DNA of 64,000 nt from Archangium sp. (lineage in GTDB: Bacteria > Myxococcota > Myxococcia > Myxococcales > Myxococcaceae): assembly GCA_022843845.1 (NCBI GenBank), contig JALHMW010000011.1, positions 62,001-126,000 of the forward strand, in the 5' to 3' direction. The translations under genes were made by a program, and so were the position numbers. A model generated the notes under the pieces. The model worked only from the letters and a program-made list of their open reading frames with translations. It did not search any database and was not told where the DNA came from. Position 1 is the stretch's first letter, and every line of letters starts with the position of its first letter. This document shows positions 1-9,427 of this stretch, one piece after another.

Positions 1-110
1 TACCAGCCCAACCCCGCCCGGTACAGGCACGGCAGCAGGCGCAATAGCCCGACTTTCCAGAGGTATGAGTGGGCGCGGAACCGGCCCTGGGTCCGAGGTG
101 TCAGGCCGGC

Positions 111-680
111 ATGCCTGACGTCAGCGAGCTGTGGTTCGACAGCCCACCCGGGGCGACCTGCGTGTCTCACGGCCGAGGAGCCGACAGCGTCTGCAGCCGA
201 TGTGGCGCGTTTCAGTGCGAGCTCTGCATCACGCCGACCGCGAAGTCGTTCTGCCAGCCGTGCGCGGTGGTGCTGACGAACCAGTCGCTCCCTGCGCTCT
301 CGACCCGCGCCGCGTGGAAGCTCATCTTCCTGCCGCTGGTCGGCATCGCCTGTCTGCTGACGCTGGCTGCGAAGGGCGCCCCGCTGCGCTCACTCAATCA
401 GGAGCAGATCGGCTTCCTCCTCGCGTGGTTGATTCCGTTCGCGTGCGGGCTGGGCCTGGTGCTCCGGCCGTTCGCGCCGCTCGCCTTCCTTGGGAGCCTC
501 GTCGCGATCGCTCTCGTCAGCGCCGCGTTGGTGCCGCCGCTCGTCGCCGACTTCTCAGGTCAGCGGGTGCTCGATCTCGTGCTGCTGGGCGCTGCGCCGC
601 TGGTTGCGCTGCGTGACGCATTCGCGATCGATCGGGCGCATCGCCACCGGGTGCTGCTGGCGTCGATGGCGACGGCTTAG
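111..680 (+). CDS. Zinc-ribbon/B-box-like four-helix membrane protein
   Basis: The protein is 189 residues long and its function is unknown. The N-terminus holds eight possible metal ligands (C17, H20, C28, C31, C36, C39, C48, C51), a spacing that recalls B-box or double zinc-ribbon modules. About four hydrophobic segments follow, near residues 70-86, 101-118, 120-142 and 152-168. I chose the ATG at 111 because GAGG lies about 12 bases upstream; a GTG at 69 in the same frame would add 14 unremarkable residues. The stop overlaps by 4 bases the stop of the convergent crotonase gene. Similar small cytoplasmic zinc-ribbon plus membrane proteins are common in Myxococcota. A regulatory or sensory role is only a guess. 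Confidence 0.7.
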   Translation: MPDVSELWFDSPPGATCVSHGRGADSVCSRCGAFQCELCITPTAKSFCQPCAVVLTNQSLPALSTRAAWKLIFLPLVGIACLLTLAAKGAPLRSLNQEQIGFLLAWLIPFACGLGLVLRPFAPLAFLGSLVAIALVSAALVPPLVADFSGQRVLDLVLLGAAPLVALRDAFAIDRAHRHRVLLASMATA

Positions 681-1459
681 GCGTTCTTGAACGCGGCTTT
701 TCGCTTCTCGAGGAAGGCGCGCATGCCTTCCTTCTGATCGTCGGTGCCAAAGAGCAGCGCGAAGGCCTGGCGCTCGAGTTCGTTGGCGTCCTTGAGCGGA
801 AGATCGGCGCCGGCCTCGATGGCCCGCTTGGCCTGCGCGACCGCGACGGGACCACGTGAGGCGATCTTCAGCGCGATCTCCTTGCAGCGGGGCAGCAGCG
901 CCTCGGGCGCGAGCACCTCGAGCGCGAGCCCGATCTCCTTCGCCTTCGCCGCGTCGATGGGATCGCCGGTGAAGATGAGCTCCTTGGCGCGGGACCGGCC
1001 CAGGAGGCGCGTCAGTCGCTGCGTTCCACCGAAGCCGGGGATCACCGCGAGGCTCACCTCGGGCAACCCGAGCTTCGCCTTCTCGCTCACGTAGAGCAGG
1101 TCGCACGCCAGGGCGAGCTCGAGGCCACCACCGAGCGCGAAGCCGTTCACCGCCGCGATGGTGGGAATCGGGAGCGCCTCGAGGCGGGCGAGCACTGCAT
1201 GGCCCCGGGTCGCGAACGCGAGCGCCTGGGTCGTCGAGTAGCCGCTCATCTCGGCGATGTCGGCGCCAGCCACGAAGGCCTTCTCGCCACCGCCCGTGAT
1301 GATCAACGCACGCGCGTCGGGGTGCGCGACGATCTGCGAGATGGCCGCGTCGAGCTCGGTCAACACCTGCTGGTTGAGCGCGTTCAACGCCTTCGGCCGA
1401 TCGATGGTGATCAGCGCGATGGGGCCTTCGATGTCCAGCTTCACGAACTCGTTGGTCAT
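677..1459 (-). CDS. Enoyl-CoA hydratase (crotonase family)
   Basis: This 260-residue protein should hydrate trans-2-enoyl-CoA to 3-hydroxyacyl-CoA in beta-oxidation or butyrate-type metabolism. The oxyanion-hole segment AFVAGADI (residues 61-68) and the helix GFALGGGLELALACD (106-120) are intact. Both hydratase glutamates are present, E114 and E134, the latter in GLPEVSLAVIPGFGG, which argues for a true hydratase rather than an isomerase-type relative. Length is normal for the family. The start lies 8 bases after the stop of the 3-hydroxyacyl-CoA dehydrogenase gene, so the two are almost certainly co-transcribed and act on consecutive steps. Chain-length preference cannot be read from the sequence. 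Confidence 0.95.
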   Translation of the reverse strand: MTNEFVKLDIEGPIALITIDRPKALNALNQQVLTELDAAISQIVAHPDARALIITGGGEKAFVAGADIAEMSGYSTTQALAFATRGHAVLARLEALPIPTIAAVNGFALGGGLELALACDLLYVSEKAKLGLPEVSLAVIPGFGGTQRLTRLLGRSRAKELIFTGDPIDAAKAKEIGLALEVLAPEALLPRCKEIALKIASRGPVAVAQAKRAIEAGADLPLKDANELERQAFALLFGTDDQKEGMRAFLEKRKAAFKNA

Positions 1460-1467
1460 GGGTGCCC

Positions 1468-2316
1468 TCAGTAGGTGAAGAAGCCGCGGCCCGACTTCTT
1501 CCCGAGCCAGCCGGCGTCGACATACTGCTTCAGCAGCGGGCTCGGGCGGTACTTGTCGTCACCCAGGCCCTTGTGGAGCACCTCGGCGATGGCCAGCACG
1601 GTGTCGAGACCGATGAAGTCGGCGAGCGTGAGCGGGCCCATGGGCTGGTTGGTGCCGAGCTTCATGGCGGTGTCGATGTCGGCCGGGCTCGCGAGCCCTT
1701 CGTGCAGCGCGAAGCACGCCTCGTTCAACATGGGGATGAGGATGCGGTTGACGATGAAGCCCGGGAAGTCCTTCGAGACGACCGTCGTCTTGCCCATCTT
1801 CTCGGCGAGCGCCTTCGTGGTGGCGTAGGTCGCGTCGCTCGTCGCCGCGCCACGGATGAGCTCGACCAGCGCCATCAGCGGCACCGGATTCATGAAGTGC
1901 ATCCCGATGACGGCGTCGGGGCGCTTGGTGACGGCGGCGATGCGGGTGATGGGGATCGACGAGGTGTTGGTGGCGAGCACGCCGCCGGGGCGAACCACGG
2001 CGTCGAGGTCACGGAAGATCTTCTTCTTCAGTTCCTCGTTCTCAGACACGGCTTCGATGCCGACGTCGACATTCTTCACGTCGAGCACCGAGGCAGCGGT
2101 CGCGAGGCGGCCGAGCGCAGCCGTCCGGTCGGCGTCGGTCAGCTTGCCCTTCTCGACCATCTTCGCGAGGCCCTTCTCGATGCCGGCCTTCGCCTTCGCG
2201 ATGACATCGGCAGAGAGGTCGCACAGCGTGACCTGGTGACCCGAGGTGAGGCCGACCTGCGCGATGCCGGCACCCATCTGCCCGGCTCCGATGACGACGA
2301 TGTGGTTGGTGGACAT
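1468..2316 (-). CDS. hbd: 3-hydroxybutyryl-CoA / 3-hydroxyacyl-CoA dehydrogenase
   Basis: This 282-residue enzyme should oxidise (S)-3-hydroxyacyl-CoA to 3-ketoacyl-CoA with NAD(+), or run in reverse in butyrate synthesis. The N-terminal Rossmann fold carries GAGQMGAG (residues 10-17) with D33 placed to bind the adenine ribose. The catalytic set is complete and correctly spaced: S119 in NTSS, H140 in GMHFMNP, E152 and N190 in GFIVNR. The C-terminal dimerisation domain ends in GRGFFTY, as usual for the short bacterial form. It is followed 8 bases later by the crotonase gene. A TPR lipoprotein gene ends 46 bases upstream and may share the transcript. Confidence 0.96.
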   Translation of the reverse strand: MSTNHIVVIGAGQMGAGIAQVGLTSGHQVTLCDLSADVIAKAKAGIEKGLAKMVEKGKLTDADRTAALGRLATAASVLDVKNVDVGIEAVSENEELKKKIFRDLDAVVRPGGVLATNTSSIPITRIAAVTKRPDAVIGMHFMNPVPLMALVELIRGAATSDATYATTKALAEKMGKTTVVSKDFPGFIVNRILIPMLNEACFALHEGLASPADIDTAMKLGTNQPMGPLTLADFIGLDTVLAIAEVLHKGLGDDKYRPSPLLKQYVDAGWLGKKSGRGFFTY

Positions 2317-2362
2317 GCGCGGGCTGATAGCAACGCGCGCCCGGGGAGTCGACCGCCTCAGT

Positions 2363-3085
2363 TCACTGGAGGTCCTTCATCAGGCGCCGGCACTCGGGCT
2401 CGCTCGGGTCCTCATCGAGGCAGCGGCCGAGCGCGTGCTTCGCCTCGTCATGGCGAGCCAGCTCGAGCTTCGCCGCTCCGAGGAGCAACCACGCCTCCGC
2501 CCTGCCCGGCTCCAGCAGCACCGCGTGTTCGAGCGAGGGCAGCGCCTCCTCGATCTTCTTCTGCAGCATCAACGCGCGCGCCAGGCCGAGGTGTCCGTCC
2601 GTCGCGTTCGGCGCCGAGATCACCAGCTGCCGGTACGCCTTCTCGGCTTCGGGGTACTTGCTGCGCCTCAGCTTCACGCTCGCGAGATTCCACCGCGCCT
2701 CGGAGTAGTCGGGGTTCGTCTTGAGTGCTTGCAGCAACACCGCCTCCGCCTCGGCCAGCCGATTCTCTTCGAGGTAGATGACCCCGAGGTTGTTCGCGGC
2801 CTGCGCCTGATCCTGGAAGTTGCGCAGCGCCCTGATGAACCAGCCCTTCGCGCCTTCTCGATCGTTCCTCAGCTTGCGAATCAGCCCTTTGTTCGTCTGG
2901 GCGTCCCAGTAGTAGTCGCAGAACTCGAGCGAGTGATCGCAGAGCGCTTCAGCCTCATCGAGCTGCCCAGCTGTCAGCGCCGCAGCACACCGTTGGTTGT
3001 ATTCGATAGCCGTGTCACTCGGCGGAGCGCGCGGTGGACAGGCGGTCAGCGACAACGCAGCGGTCAGCGCCAGGTTTCGGAACAT
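2363..3085 (-). CDS. TPR-repeat lipoprotein
   Basis: This is a 240-residue exported protein. The signal peptide ends in a lipobox (LSLTAC, Cys near residue 16), so it should be lipid-anchored in the envelope. The rest is roughly five or six tetratricopeptide repeats from about residue 40 onward, for example the unit NNLGVIYLEENRLAEAEAVL. Size and layout recall Tgl-type pilotin lipoproteins and other TPR scaffolds of myxobacteria, but no feature proves that assignment. The ribosome site AGGAG lies 8 bases before the ATG and is buried in a long hairpin (3086-3130). The gene may be co-transcribed with the dehydrogenase and hydratase genes downstream. Confidence 0.85.
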   Translation of the reverse strand: MFRNLALTAALSLTACPPRAPPSDTAIEYNQRCAAALTAGQLDEAEALCDHSLEFCDYYWDAQTNKGLIRKLRNDREGAKGWFIRALRNFQDQAQAANNLGVIYLEENRLAEAEAVLLQALKTNPDYSEARWNLASVKLRRSKYPEAEKAYRQLVISAPNATDGHLGLARALMLQKKIEEALPSLEHAVLLEPGRAEAWLLLGAAKLELARHDEAKHALGRCLDEDPSEPECRRLMKDLQ

Positions 3086-3130
3086 GGTCGTCTCCTGTGT
3101 CCCCGAGATGGGGTGGACACAGGAACGACC
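3086..3130 (-). promoter_or_regulatory. Long inverted repeat enclosing the ribosome site of the TPR lipoprotein gene
   Basis: Immediately upstream of the ATG, two 16-base arms (3086-3102 with one bulged base, and 3115-3130) are perfectly complementary across a 12-base loop. The arms pair as GGTCGT with ACGACC and TCCTGTGTCC with GGACACAGGA. On the mRNA the Shine-Dalgarno AGGAG lies inside the start-proximal arm, so folding would block translation. An operator for a dimeric regulator is the alternative reading. The repeat is seen directly; its function is inferred. Confidence 0.6.
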
Positions 3131-3271
3131 AACAGCGACGGCGTGGACGGCAGCGTGAAGAGCTCGGTGACGACCTGCTCGATGACGGCTCGAACCGTAT
3201 GAATCGTGGTCTTCAGCCGAACGAACAACCGCATACGAGGTTATCGAGTGTGGGGAGGCCGGGGTTGCGTC

Positions 3272-3655
3272 TCAGGGCGTCGGCTCGAGCACCAGCGACT
3301 CGTTGGTGTCGGGATCGAAGCTGCGGCTGAAGACCCGCGGCTCGGCGGCATCACGCAACCACACCTGGGCGAGCGCCCGGTGCGGGCCTTTGCGCAAGAC
3401 GACCTCCTGGCGCAGCTCTTCGGACACGCCATTGGGAAACCTGCGCTCTTCGCGCCGGAGCAGCTGCTCCTCACGCCAGATCTGTAGCTCGACGCGCCGA
3501 ACGTCTGCGTACGGAACGTTCAGCCGCCACGTCACCTCGCGGGTCGTCGCGAAGACACCGAAGCCGCCCTTCCACACGAGGGTTCCGACGATGACCGCGA
3601 TCACCAGCGGGAGCCGGCGCTGCCAGCCCGGGAAGCGGCCTTCACTCCGACTCAT
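3272..3655 (-). CDS. Small membrane-anchored protein of unknown function
   Basis: The protein is 127 residues long and I do not recognise its family. A basic N-terminus is followed by one hydrophobic helix at about residues 15-30 and a non-cytoplasmic domain rich in arginine and beta-strand-like stretches, such as VTWRLNVPYADVRRVELQIW. This suggests a signal-anchored periplasmic domain. Its start overlaps the end of the preceding gene by 14 bases, which indicates translational coupling with the Lys-rich phasin-like protein upstream. Codon use matches the neighbours, supporting a real gene. Confidence 0.65.
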   Translation of the reverse strand: MSRSEGRFPGWQRRLPLVIAVIVGTLVWKGGFGVFATTREVTWRLNVPYADVRRVELQIWREEQLLRREERRFPNGVSEELRQEVVLRKGPHRALAQVWLRDAAEPRVFSRSFDPDTNESLVLEPTP

Positions 3656-4115
3656 CGTCCTCGTCGCGCTTCTTCTTCTTCTTCGGGGGCTGCTCGTACT
3701 TCGTCTTCAGATCGCTGACTGTCACCTTGGGGAGCAGTGACGCCGCTTCACCCTTCACGCGATCGGGCACCAGCTTCACCTCGGCGCGGACCTCGATCGT
3801 CATGCCGGCGATCACCTTGAGGAACTCGTCGCGCATGCGATCGCTCTGCAGGAACTTTCGCACCTCTTCGACGACGACCCGCCCGATGTCCTCCTTCGTC
3901 TTCTCGGCCTGCGTCAACACGAGCCCCAGGACTTCTTTGGGGAGCTTGAGCTGGCTGGCGACCTTGCGAATGCCCTCTTCGCTCATCACGACCGCCCCGA
4001 GACTGGCGGCGGCCATGCGACGAACGAAGTCGGTCACGAAGCCACGGCCGTGCTCGTCGGTCGCGGCTTCCTCGTCCAACGGGTCGAAGTCGGGCTGCTG
4101 GTTCTCAGAGGCCAT
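3642..4115 (-). CDS. Helical, Lys-tailed protein of unknown function
   Basis: This soluble protein has 157 residues if it starts at the ATG at 4115 (MASENQQPDFD); an in-frame start at 4166 would add 17 residues of low-complexity look. It has an acidic N-terminus, an amphipathic helical middle (about residues 25-110, including two long helices rich in K, E and V) and a charged tail with a run of lysines followed by acidic residues. The layout recalls phasin-like or granule-associated proteins, but I see no diagnostic motif. It is coupled by a 14-base overlap to the small membrane protein downstream and follows the HEAT-cyclophilin lipoprotein gene by 54 bases. Confidence 0.6.
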   Translation of the reverse strand: MASENQQPDFDPLDEEAATDEHGRGFVTDFVRRMAAASLGAVVMSEEGIRKVASQLKLPKEVLGLVLTQAEKTKEDIGRVVVEEVRKFLQSDRMRDEFLKVIAGMTIEVRAEVKLVPDRVKGEAASLLPKVTVSDLKTKYEQPPKKKKKRDEDDESE

Positions 4116-4169
4116 GGCAACGAGGAGCATAGACCCGTCAGGGTCGGGCCGCCCTGCCCGTTTCACGTC

Positions 4170-6287
4170 TCAGGGCGTCGCGCGGATCTCGACGATCTTG
4201 TCACCCTCGAGAAGGGCATCGACGACCTCCTGGCCCTTCACCACCTCACCGAAGGCCGTGTACTTGCCGTCGAGGTGCGGCTGCGGCGCGGCGGTCACGA
4301 AGAACTGCGAGCCACCCGTGTCTTTCCCCGACAGCGCCATGCCGACGACGCCGCGTGCGTAGACGCGGTGGTTCACTTCGCACCGCACCGTGTAGCCCGG
4401 GCCACCTTCACCATCGCCACGCGGATCTCCGCCCTGCGCGACGAAGTCGGGGACGACGCGGTGGAAGGTCAGGCCCTTGAAGAAGTTCTTCCGGGCCAGC
4501 GTGTACATGTTCAGCGCGGTGAGCGGCGCGTCCTGCGTGAAGAGCTTCACGTCGAACTCGCCCTTCTCGGTCTTCACGATCAGGTGCGCCTCTTTCGGCA
4601 GGTTCGGCGGCCGCGACTTGTCGTCGGCGCGCTCCACGCGGGCTGCGACGACCGGCGTGCCCTTGAGGCGGCTGAGCGCAGAAGCGGCCGAGGTGCGGAT
4701 CGTCGAGTTCGTCGAAGTGAGCCACTGCTCGAGGTCGGGAATGGCCTCTTTGGCGTCGAGCATCGCCAGCGCCTCGGCCACGGTCGGCGCGATGTCGACC
4801 TGGGTCATCGCCTTCATCGCGAGCCCGCGAATCGTCGCGATCGACTGCTTGTCGCCGAGCTTGGCTGCCGCAGACGCCGCGTAGGCAGCGACGACGGGGT
4901 CGGCGTTCAACAGCTGCGTGCGGACCTTCTCGATCGAGATCGAAGACTTCGTCTCACCCAACACCTCGAGGGCCGCGACCTTCACGCGCGGATCGTTGTG
5001 GAACACGTACGAGCCGACCTCGGTCGCGCGCTTGTTCGGGTCAGCGGCCTGCACGGTCGCCAGCTCCTTGAGCACCATCGAGAGCCGCTGCGCCTCGGGG
5101 ATCAGGTTGCCACCGCAGTTCAGCACCTCTTGCGGAGAGCCGGTCTGCTTGTCGAGTGCAGCGGCAATTCGGCACTCGATGTTGGCGATGTCCTGACGAA
5201 TCTTCGCGTCCTGCACCTGGCGCACGCCGTTGATCAGCTGCTGGCGGAGCGACTGGAGCAGCGGCCGGCCCGACATCGGCACGCCCGTCTGCGCGAGCAT
5301 CAGCAACGGCTGGCCACCACCGGCCGAGTCACCACGGAGCAGCCGCTCGACCCGCAACGAGAGATCCGCGAGGGCGCCGAGCGCTGCGCACGCCGAGCCC
5401 TTGCAACGCCCGCTCAGCTTCGCGAGCGCCTTGGTGGCTTCGACCGCCACGCGGTAATCGGGATCGTCGAGGAGCTTCTTGAGCGTGACGGAGTCGATGT
5501 CGGTGCCCACGTCGCCGAGGCCCTTGGCGCACACGGCGCGGATCTCGGAGGCGTCATCACCGGCGCACATCAGCAGCCACGTGCGAGCGGCCGGGTTCTT
5601 CGACTGCGCAAGGGCATACGCGGCGCCGTAGCGCGCGACGGGAGCCATCTCTTTCTTGATGAGCGGCGCGAGCGCGTTGAACGTGCGCGGAGGCAGCACC
5701 ACACCGGGTGTGCGAGCCGCGATGCCGATCGACAAGGCGGCGCGCGCCTGCACGTCGCCGGTCACCAGCAAGCGCTCGATGAGCCGATCGACCGCGGGCG
5801 GCGTCGCGATACGGCCGAGCGCCTCGAGGATGACGAGCTTGATGTTCGGATCCTGCTCCTCGGCCTCGATCGTCTTGAGGGCGTCGGTGAGCTTCGCCTT
5901 CACGTCGTCCGGCACCGGCGTCCACGACTGGCCGAGCAGGCCGATGGCGAAGACGGCTTCGGAGCGCGCGCCAGGGTCGGGATCGGTCAACCCCTTCATC
6001 AGGGTGTCGGCGGCCGCCACGTCCTGAATGCGGCCCAGGGCCACCATCGCGCGGCCGCGGAGCGCGGGATCGTTGGCGGTGAGCGCCCAGGTCAGCAGCT
6101 TGCTGCCCTCTCCGAACGAGCGGCGGTCCTCGAGCGAGGCGACCTCGACGAACTCCGGCGGCAGCTTCGGCCCCGTGTCGGCGGGCGCGGCCTGCTTCGA
6201 CTGGTTCGCGGGCTTCTTCGCGGACTTCTGGGTCTGGCAAGCGAGGGTCAGGACGACGAGGCTGCACAGGAGGAGAGAGCGCTGCAT
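4170..6287 (-). CDS. Lipoprotein with HEAT repeats and a C-terminal cyclophilin peptidyl-prolyl isomerase
   Basis: The 705-residue protein starts best at the ATG at 6287, which gives a clean signal peptide with lipobox LTLAC (Cys17). Residues of about 50-540 are HEAT-like alpha repeats (for example RGRAMVALGRIQDVAAADTL). The last 160 or so residues are a cyclophilin domain with FHRVVPDFVAQGGDP, GSQFFVTAAPQPHLDG and YTAFGEVVKG, which hold the catalytic Arg and substrate-pocket residues. It should catalyse prolyl cis-trans isomerisation in the periplasm, the HEAT solenoid probably binding client proteins. The fusion of a long HEAT array to cyclophilin is unusual. It is divergent from the zinc-ribbon/MoxR/DUF58 genes. 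Confidence 0.9.
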   Translation of the reverse strand: MQRSLLLCSLVVLTLACQTQKSAKKPANQSKQAAPADTGPKLPPEFVEVASLEDRRSFGEGSKLLTWALTANDPALRGRAMVALGRIQDVAAADTLMKGLTDPDPGARSEAVFAIGLLGQSWTPVPDDVKAKLTDALKTIEAEEQDPNIKLVILEALGRIATPPAVDRLIERLLVTGDVQARAALSIGIAARTPGVVLPPRTFNALAPLIKKEMAPVARYGAAYALAQSKNPAARTWLLMCAGDDASEIRAVCAKGLGDVGTDIDSVTLKKLLDDPDYRVAVEATKALAKLSGRCKGSACAALGALADLSLRVERLLRGDSAGGGQPLLMLAQTGVPMSGRPLLQSLRQQLINGVRQVQDAKIRQDIANIECRIAAALDKQTGSPQEVLNCGGNLIPEAQRLSMVLKELATVQAADPNKRATEVGSYVFHNDPRVKVAALEVLGETKSSISIEKVRTQLLNADPVVAAYAASAAAKLGDKQSIATIRGLAMKAMTQVDIAPTVAEALAMLDAKEAIPDLEQWLTSTNSTIRTSAASALSRLKGTPVVAARVERADDKSRPPNLPKEAHLIVKTEKGEFDVKLFTQDAPLTALNMYTLARKNFFKGLTFHRVVPDFVAQGGDPRGDGEGGPGYTVRCEVNHRVYARGVVGMALSGKDTGGSQFFVTAAPQPHLDGKYTAFGEVVKGQEVVDALLEGDKIVEIRATP

Positions 6288-6376
6288 GGCGGGCGTACCT
6301 AGAAACACCGGTCAGTGAAGTCGAGTGCGGAATTTCTTCACCACAGAAGAACCCTCGGGCCGGTATGTTGCCGCGC

Positions 6377-7180
6377 ATGCAGTGCCCTTCCTGCAACGAG
6401 GAGATCGACGACGGGGCCGCCATCTGCCCCCAGTGCGACGCCGTCGTTGATCCGTCTGCGTTCGATGACTCGCCCCGGCCCTCGAAGCCGGCCGCACCAA
6501 AGCGCCCCGCGACGAAGAGCGGCGTGAAGCCCGTCGCGAAGCGGCCGGTCAGCGGCGCGAAGAAGTCGGTCGCGAAGGCCAAACGCCCTGCCCCGAAGGA
6601 AGAGCCCCTCGCCAAAGCCGGCAACGCCGCCGGAGACTGGCGCAGCAAGGTCGACCCTGAAGACTGGAATCAGATGCCTGCGTCTCAGCGCGAGCCGGCG
6701 CAGTTCCAGGCCGACAAGGGCGTCGACCCCGACGACTTCATCACCGGCATCCGGCTGTTCGTCGATTCGCTCTCCGCTGGCGACAAGCTCGCGTTCTTCG
6801 GCTGCGTCGCCACGCTGCTGTCGTGTTTCTTCCCGTGGAAAGAGACGGTCGTCGATGGCGACGTGCTGGGCCTCGCCGGCCCCGGCCTCGTCACGTTCCT
6901 GATGGGCTGTCTGACGCTCGTCGTTTTGACGCTGCGGGTGAACAAGAGCTTGAAGGTGAATGAGCTGCTCCTGTGGGCCGCGCAGCTGGGCACCTTGTCG
7001 ATGGGTGTCTTGTGGGCGCTGGTGTCGATCACCCAGTCGTGGAACCCGACGCTCGCCCGCTCGATGGAAGGCAACCAGGAGGTGTGGGTCTCGAAGCCCA
7101 GCTTCGGAGTGATCCTCGCGGTGCTCGCGGGCGGCTTGACCGGCTTCGGCACGGTGCTCGGCCTCAAAGGAAAAAACTGA
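6377..7180 (+). CDS. Zinc-ribbon protein with four membrane helices
   Basis: The protein has 267 residues from the ATG at 6377; another ATG at 6365 would add four. The N-terminus is a zinc ribbon with C3, C6, C17 and C20 (MQCPSC and ICPQC). A Lys/Pro/Ala-rich disordered stretch follows (about 30-95), then four hydrophobic helices in the second half. The function is unknown. The MoxR ATPase gene starts one base after this stop and the DUF58 gene overlaps MoxR, so all three form one operon. The context suggests the protein assists the MoxR-DUF58 chaperone-like system at the membrane. Confidence 0.75.
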   Translation: MQCPSCNEEIDDGAAICPQCDAVVDPSAFDDSPRPSKPAAPKRPATKSGVKPVAKRPVSGAKKSVAKAKRPAPKEEPLAKAGNAAGDWRSKVDPEDWNQMPASQREPAQFQADKGVDPDDFITGIRLFVDSLSAGDKLAFFGCVATLLSCFFPWKETVVDGDVLGLAGPGLVTFLMGCLTLVVLTLRVNKSLKVNELLLWAAQLGTLSMGVLWALVSITQSWNPTLARSMEGNQEVWVSKPSFGVILAVLAGGLTGFGTVLGLKGKN

Positions 7181-7181
7181 C

Positions 7182-8107
<926 letters not shown>

Positions 8108-8111
<4 letters not shown>

Positions 8112-9427
8112 TCGGCCGGCCCGTTCCCACGCACCGGGCCTTCATCGTCGCGACGCTGGGCCTCTTGCCTGCGGTCCTGGCCGTGCTGGCGCCCTCGGTC
8201 GGCCTCGCCTGCGTGGTGCTCGACGGCGTGCTGCTCGGCGCCGTGGTGCTCGACTTCTTCAGGGCCAGGCGCGCCGAGGACTTCGTGATCGCCCGGGAGG
8301 TCGACCCGGTGCTCTCGTCGCATCGGCCGACCCGCGTCAAGGTGAGGCTCGAGCTCAAGCCCGGCCACAGCGGCCTCGTGCGTGGGCTGCTGCGCGACGA
8401 GGTGCCTGCGGCCGCGAACGTCGTGGGCCACGTCGTCCCCCTCGACTTCGAGACCGCCACGACGATCGAGTACCGCCTCGAGCCCACCACCCGCGGCGAT
8501 CTCTCGTTCGGCGATCTCTGGCTGCGGCTGGAAGGACCGTGGGGGCTGTGCGCCCGTCAGGTGCGGATGCCGTGCGCGCAGTCGGTGAAGGTGTTCCCCG
8601 ATCTCACCGCGCTCACGAAAGACGCGCTGGCCCTGGCCCGCGCCAACGAAGACGACGCCCGCCGCCGCGTTCCCCTGCGCAGTGAAGGCCGCGAGTTCGA
8701 GTCCCTGCGCGAGTACCGCTCGGGAGACGATCGGCGCTCGATCGACTGGAAGGCCAGCGCCCGACGCAGCCGCACGATGGTGCGCGTCCACCAGCCCGAG
8801 CGGAACCAGGTCGTGCTGTTGATGATCGACTGCGGCCGGCACATGGCGGGTGAGGTGAACGGGCGGCGGAAGATCGATCACGCGGTCGATGCGGCGCTCC
8901 GGGTCGCGAAGGTGTCGCTCGATCAGGGCGACCTCGTCGGCGTGATGGCGTTCGCCACCGAGGTGAAGACGTGGCTGCCGCCGCGCAAAGGCGCCGACCA
9001 GCTCCGTGCGATCGCCCAGACGCTCTATCGCGTCGACGCGGGCCTGGAAGAGAGCAACTACGGGGCCGCGATCGATCTCGCGTTCTCGCGAGGTGCGAAA
9101 CGTTCACTGGTGCTCGTACTCACCGATCTGATCGACCCCGACGCGACGCAGGCGCTGCTCAAGCGTATGCGCAGGCTCGTGCCCCGGCACCTGCCGCTGG
9201 TCGCGTCGATGCTCGACGAGGGTGTGCACGCCGCCGCTCAGGCGATGCCGGTCACTGATCTCGACGCGCATCGGCGACGGGTCGCGGCCCAGCTCGAGTC
9301 GGACGCGAAGACCACGGTGGCCCGCCTTCGTGACGCCGGCGCCCGCGTGGTGCGGACCAACGCCCGGGAGTTCGGGCCCGCTGCCGTCAACGCCTACCTC
9401 GACATCAAGGCGCGGGGCCTGCTGTAG
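8108..9427 (+). CDS. DUF58 protein (vWA-like partner of MoxR)
   Basis: The 439-residue protein begins at a GTG that overlaps the MoxR stop. Two hydrophobic helices near residues 10-50 anchor it in the membrane. A beta-rich domain follows, then the DUF58 hallmark LREYRSGDDRRSIDWK at about residues 203-218 and a vWA-like fold with a partly altered metal site (LLMIDCGRHM). DUF58 proteins pair with MoxR ATPases in Bat-type loci linked to stress tolerance and envelope integrity. The usual downstream vWA/TPR Bat genes are absent; the next gene is convergent and overlaps the last 23 bases of this one. Confidence 0.92.

Noticed and set aside
1..110. Possible end of a gene at the left edge
   Set aside because: The open stretch has no recognisable product or fitting codon bias, and no stop placement supports it.
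4050..6302. Very long open frame opposite the HEAT-cyclophilin gene
   Set aside because: It is an antisense shadow caused by GC-rich third positions; its translation is Arg/Leu/Glu-rich without domains, while the minus strand encodes a clear lipoprotein enzyme.
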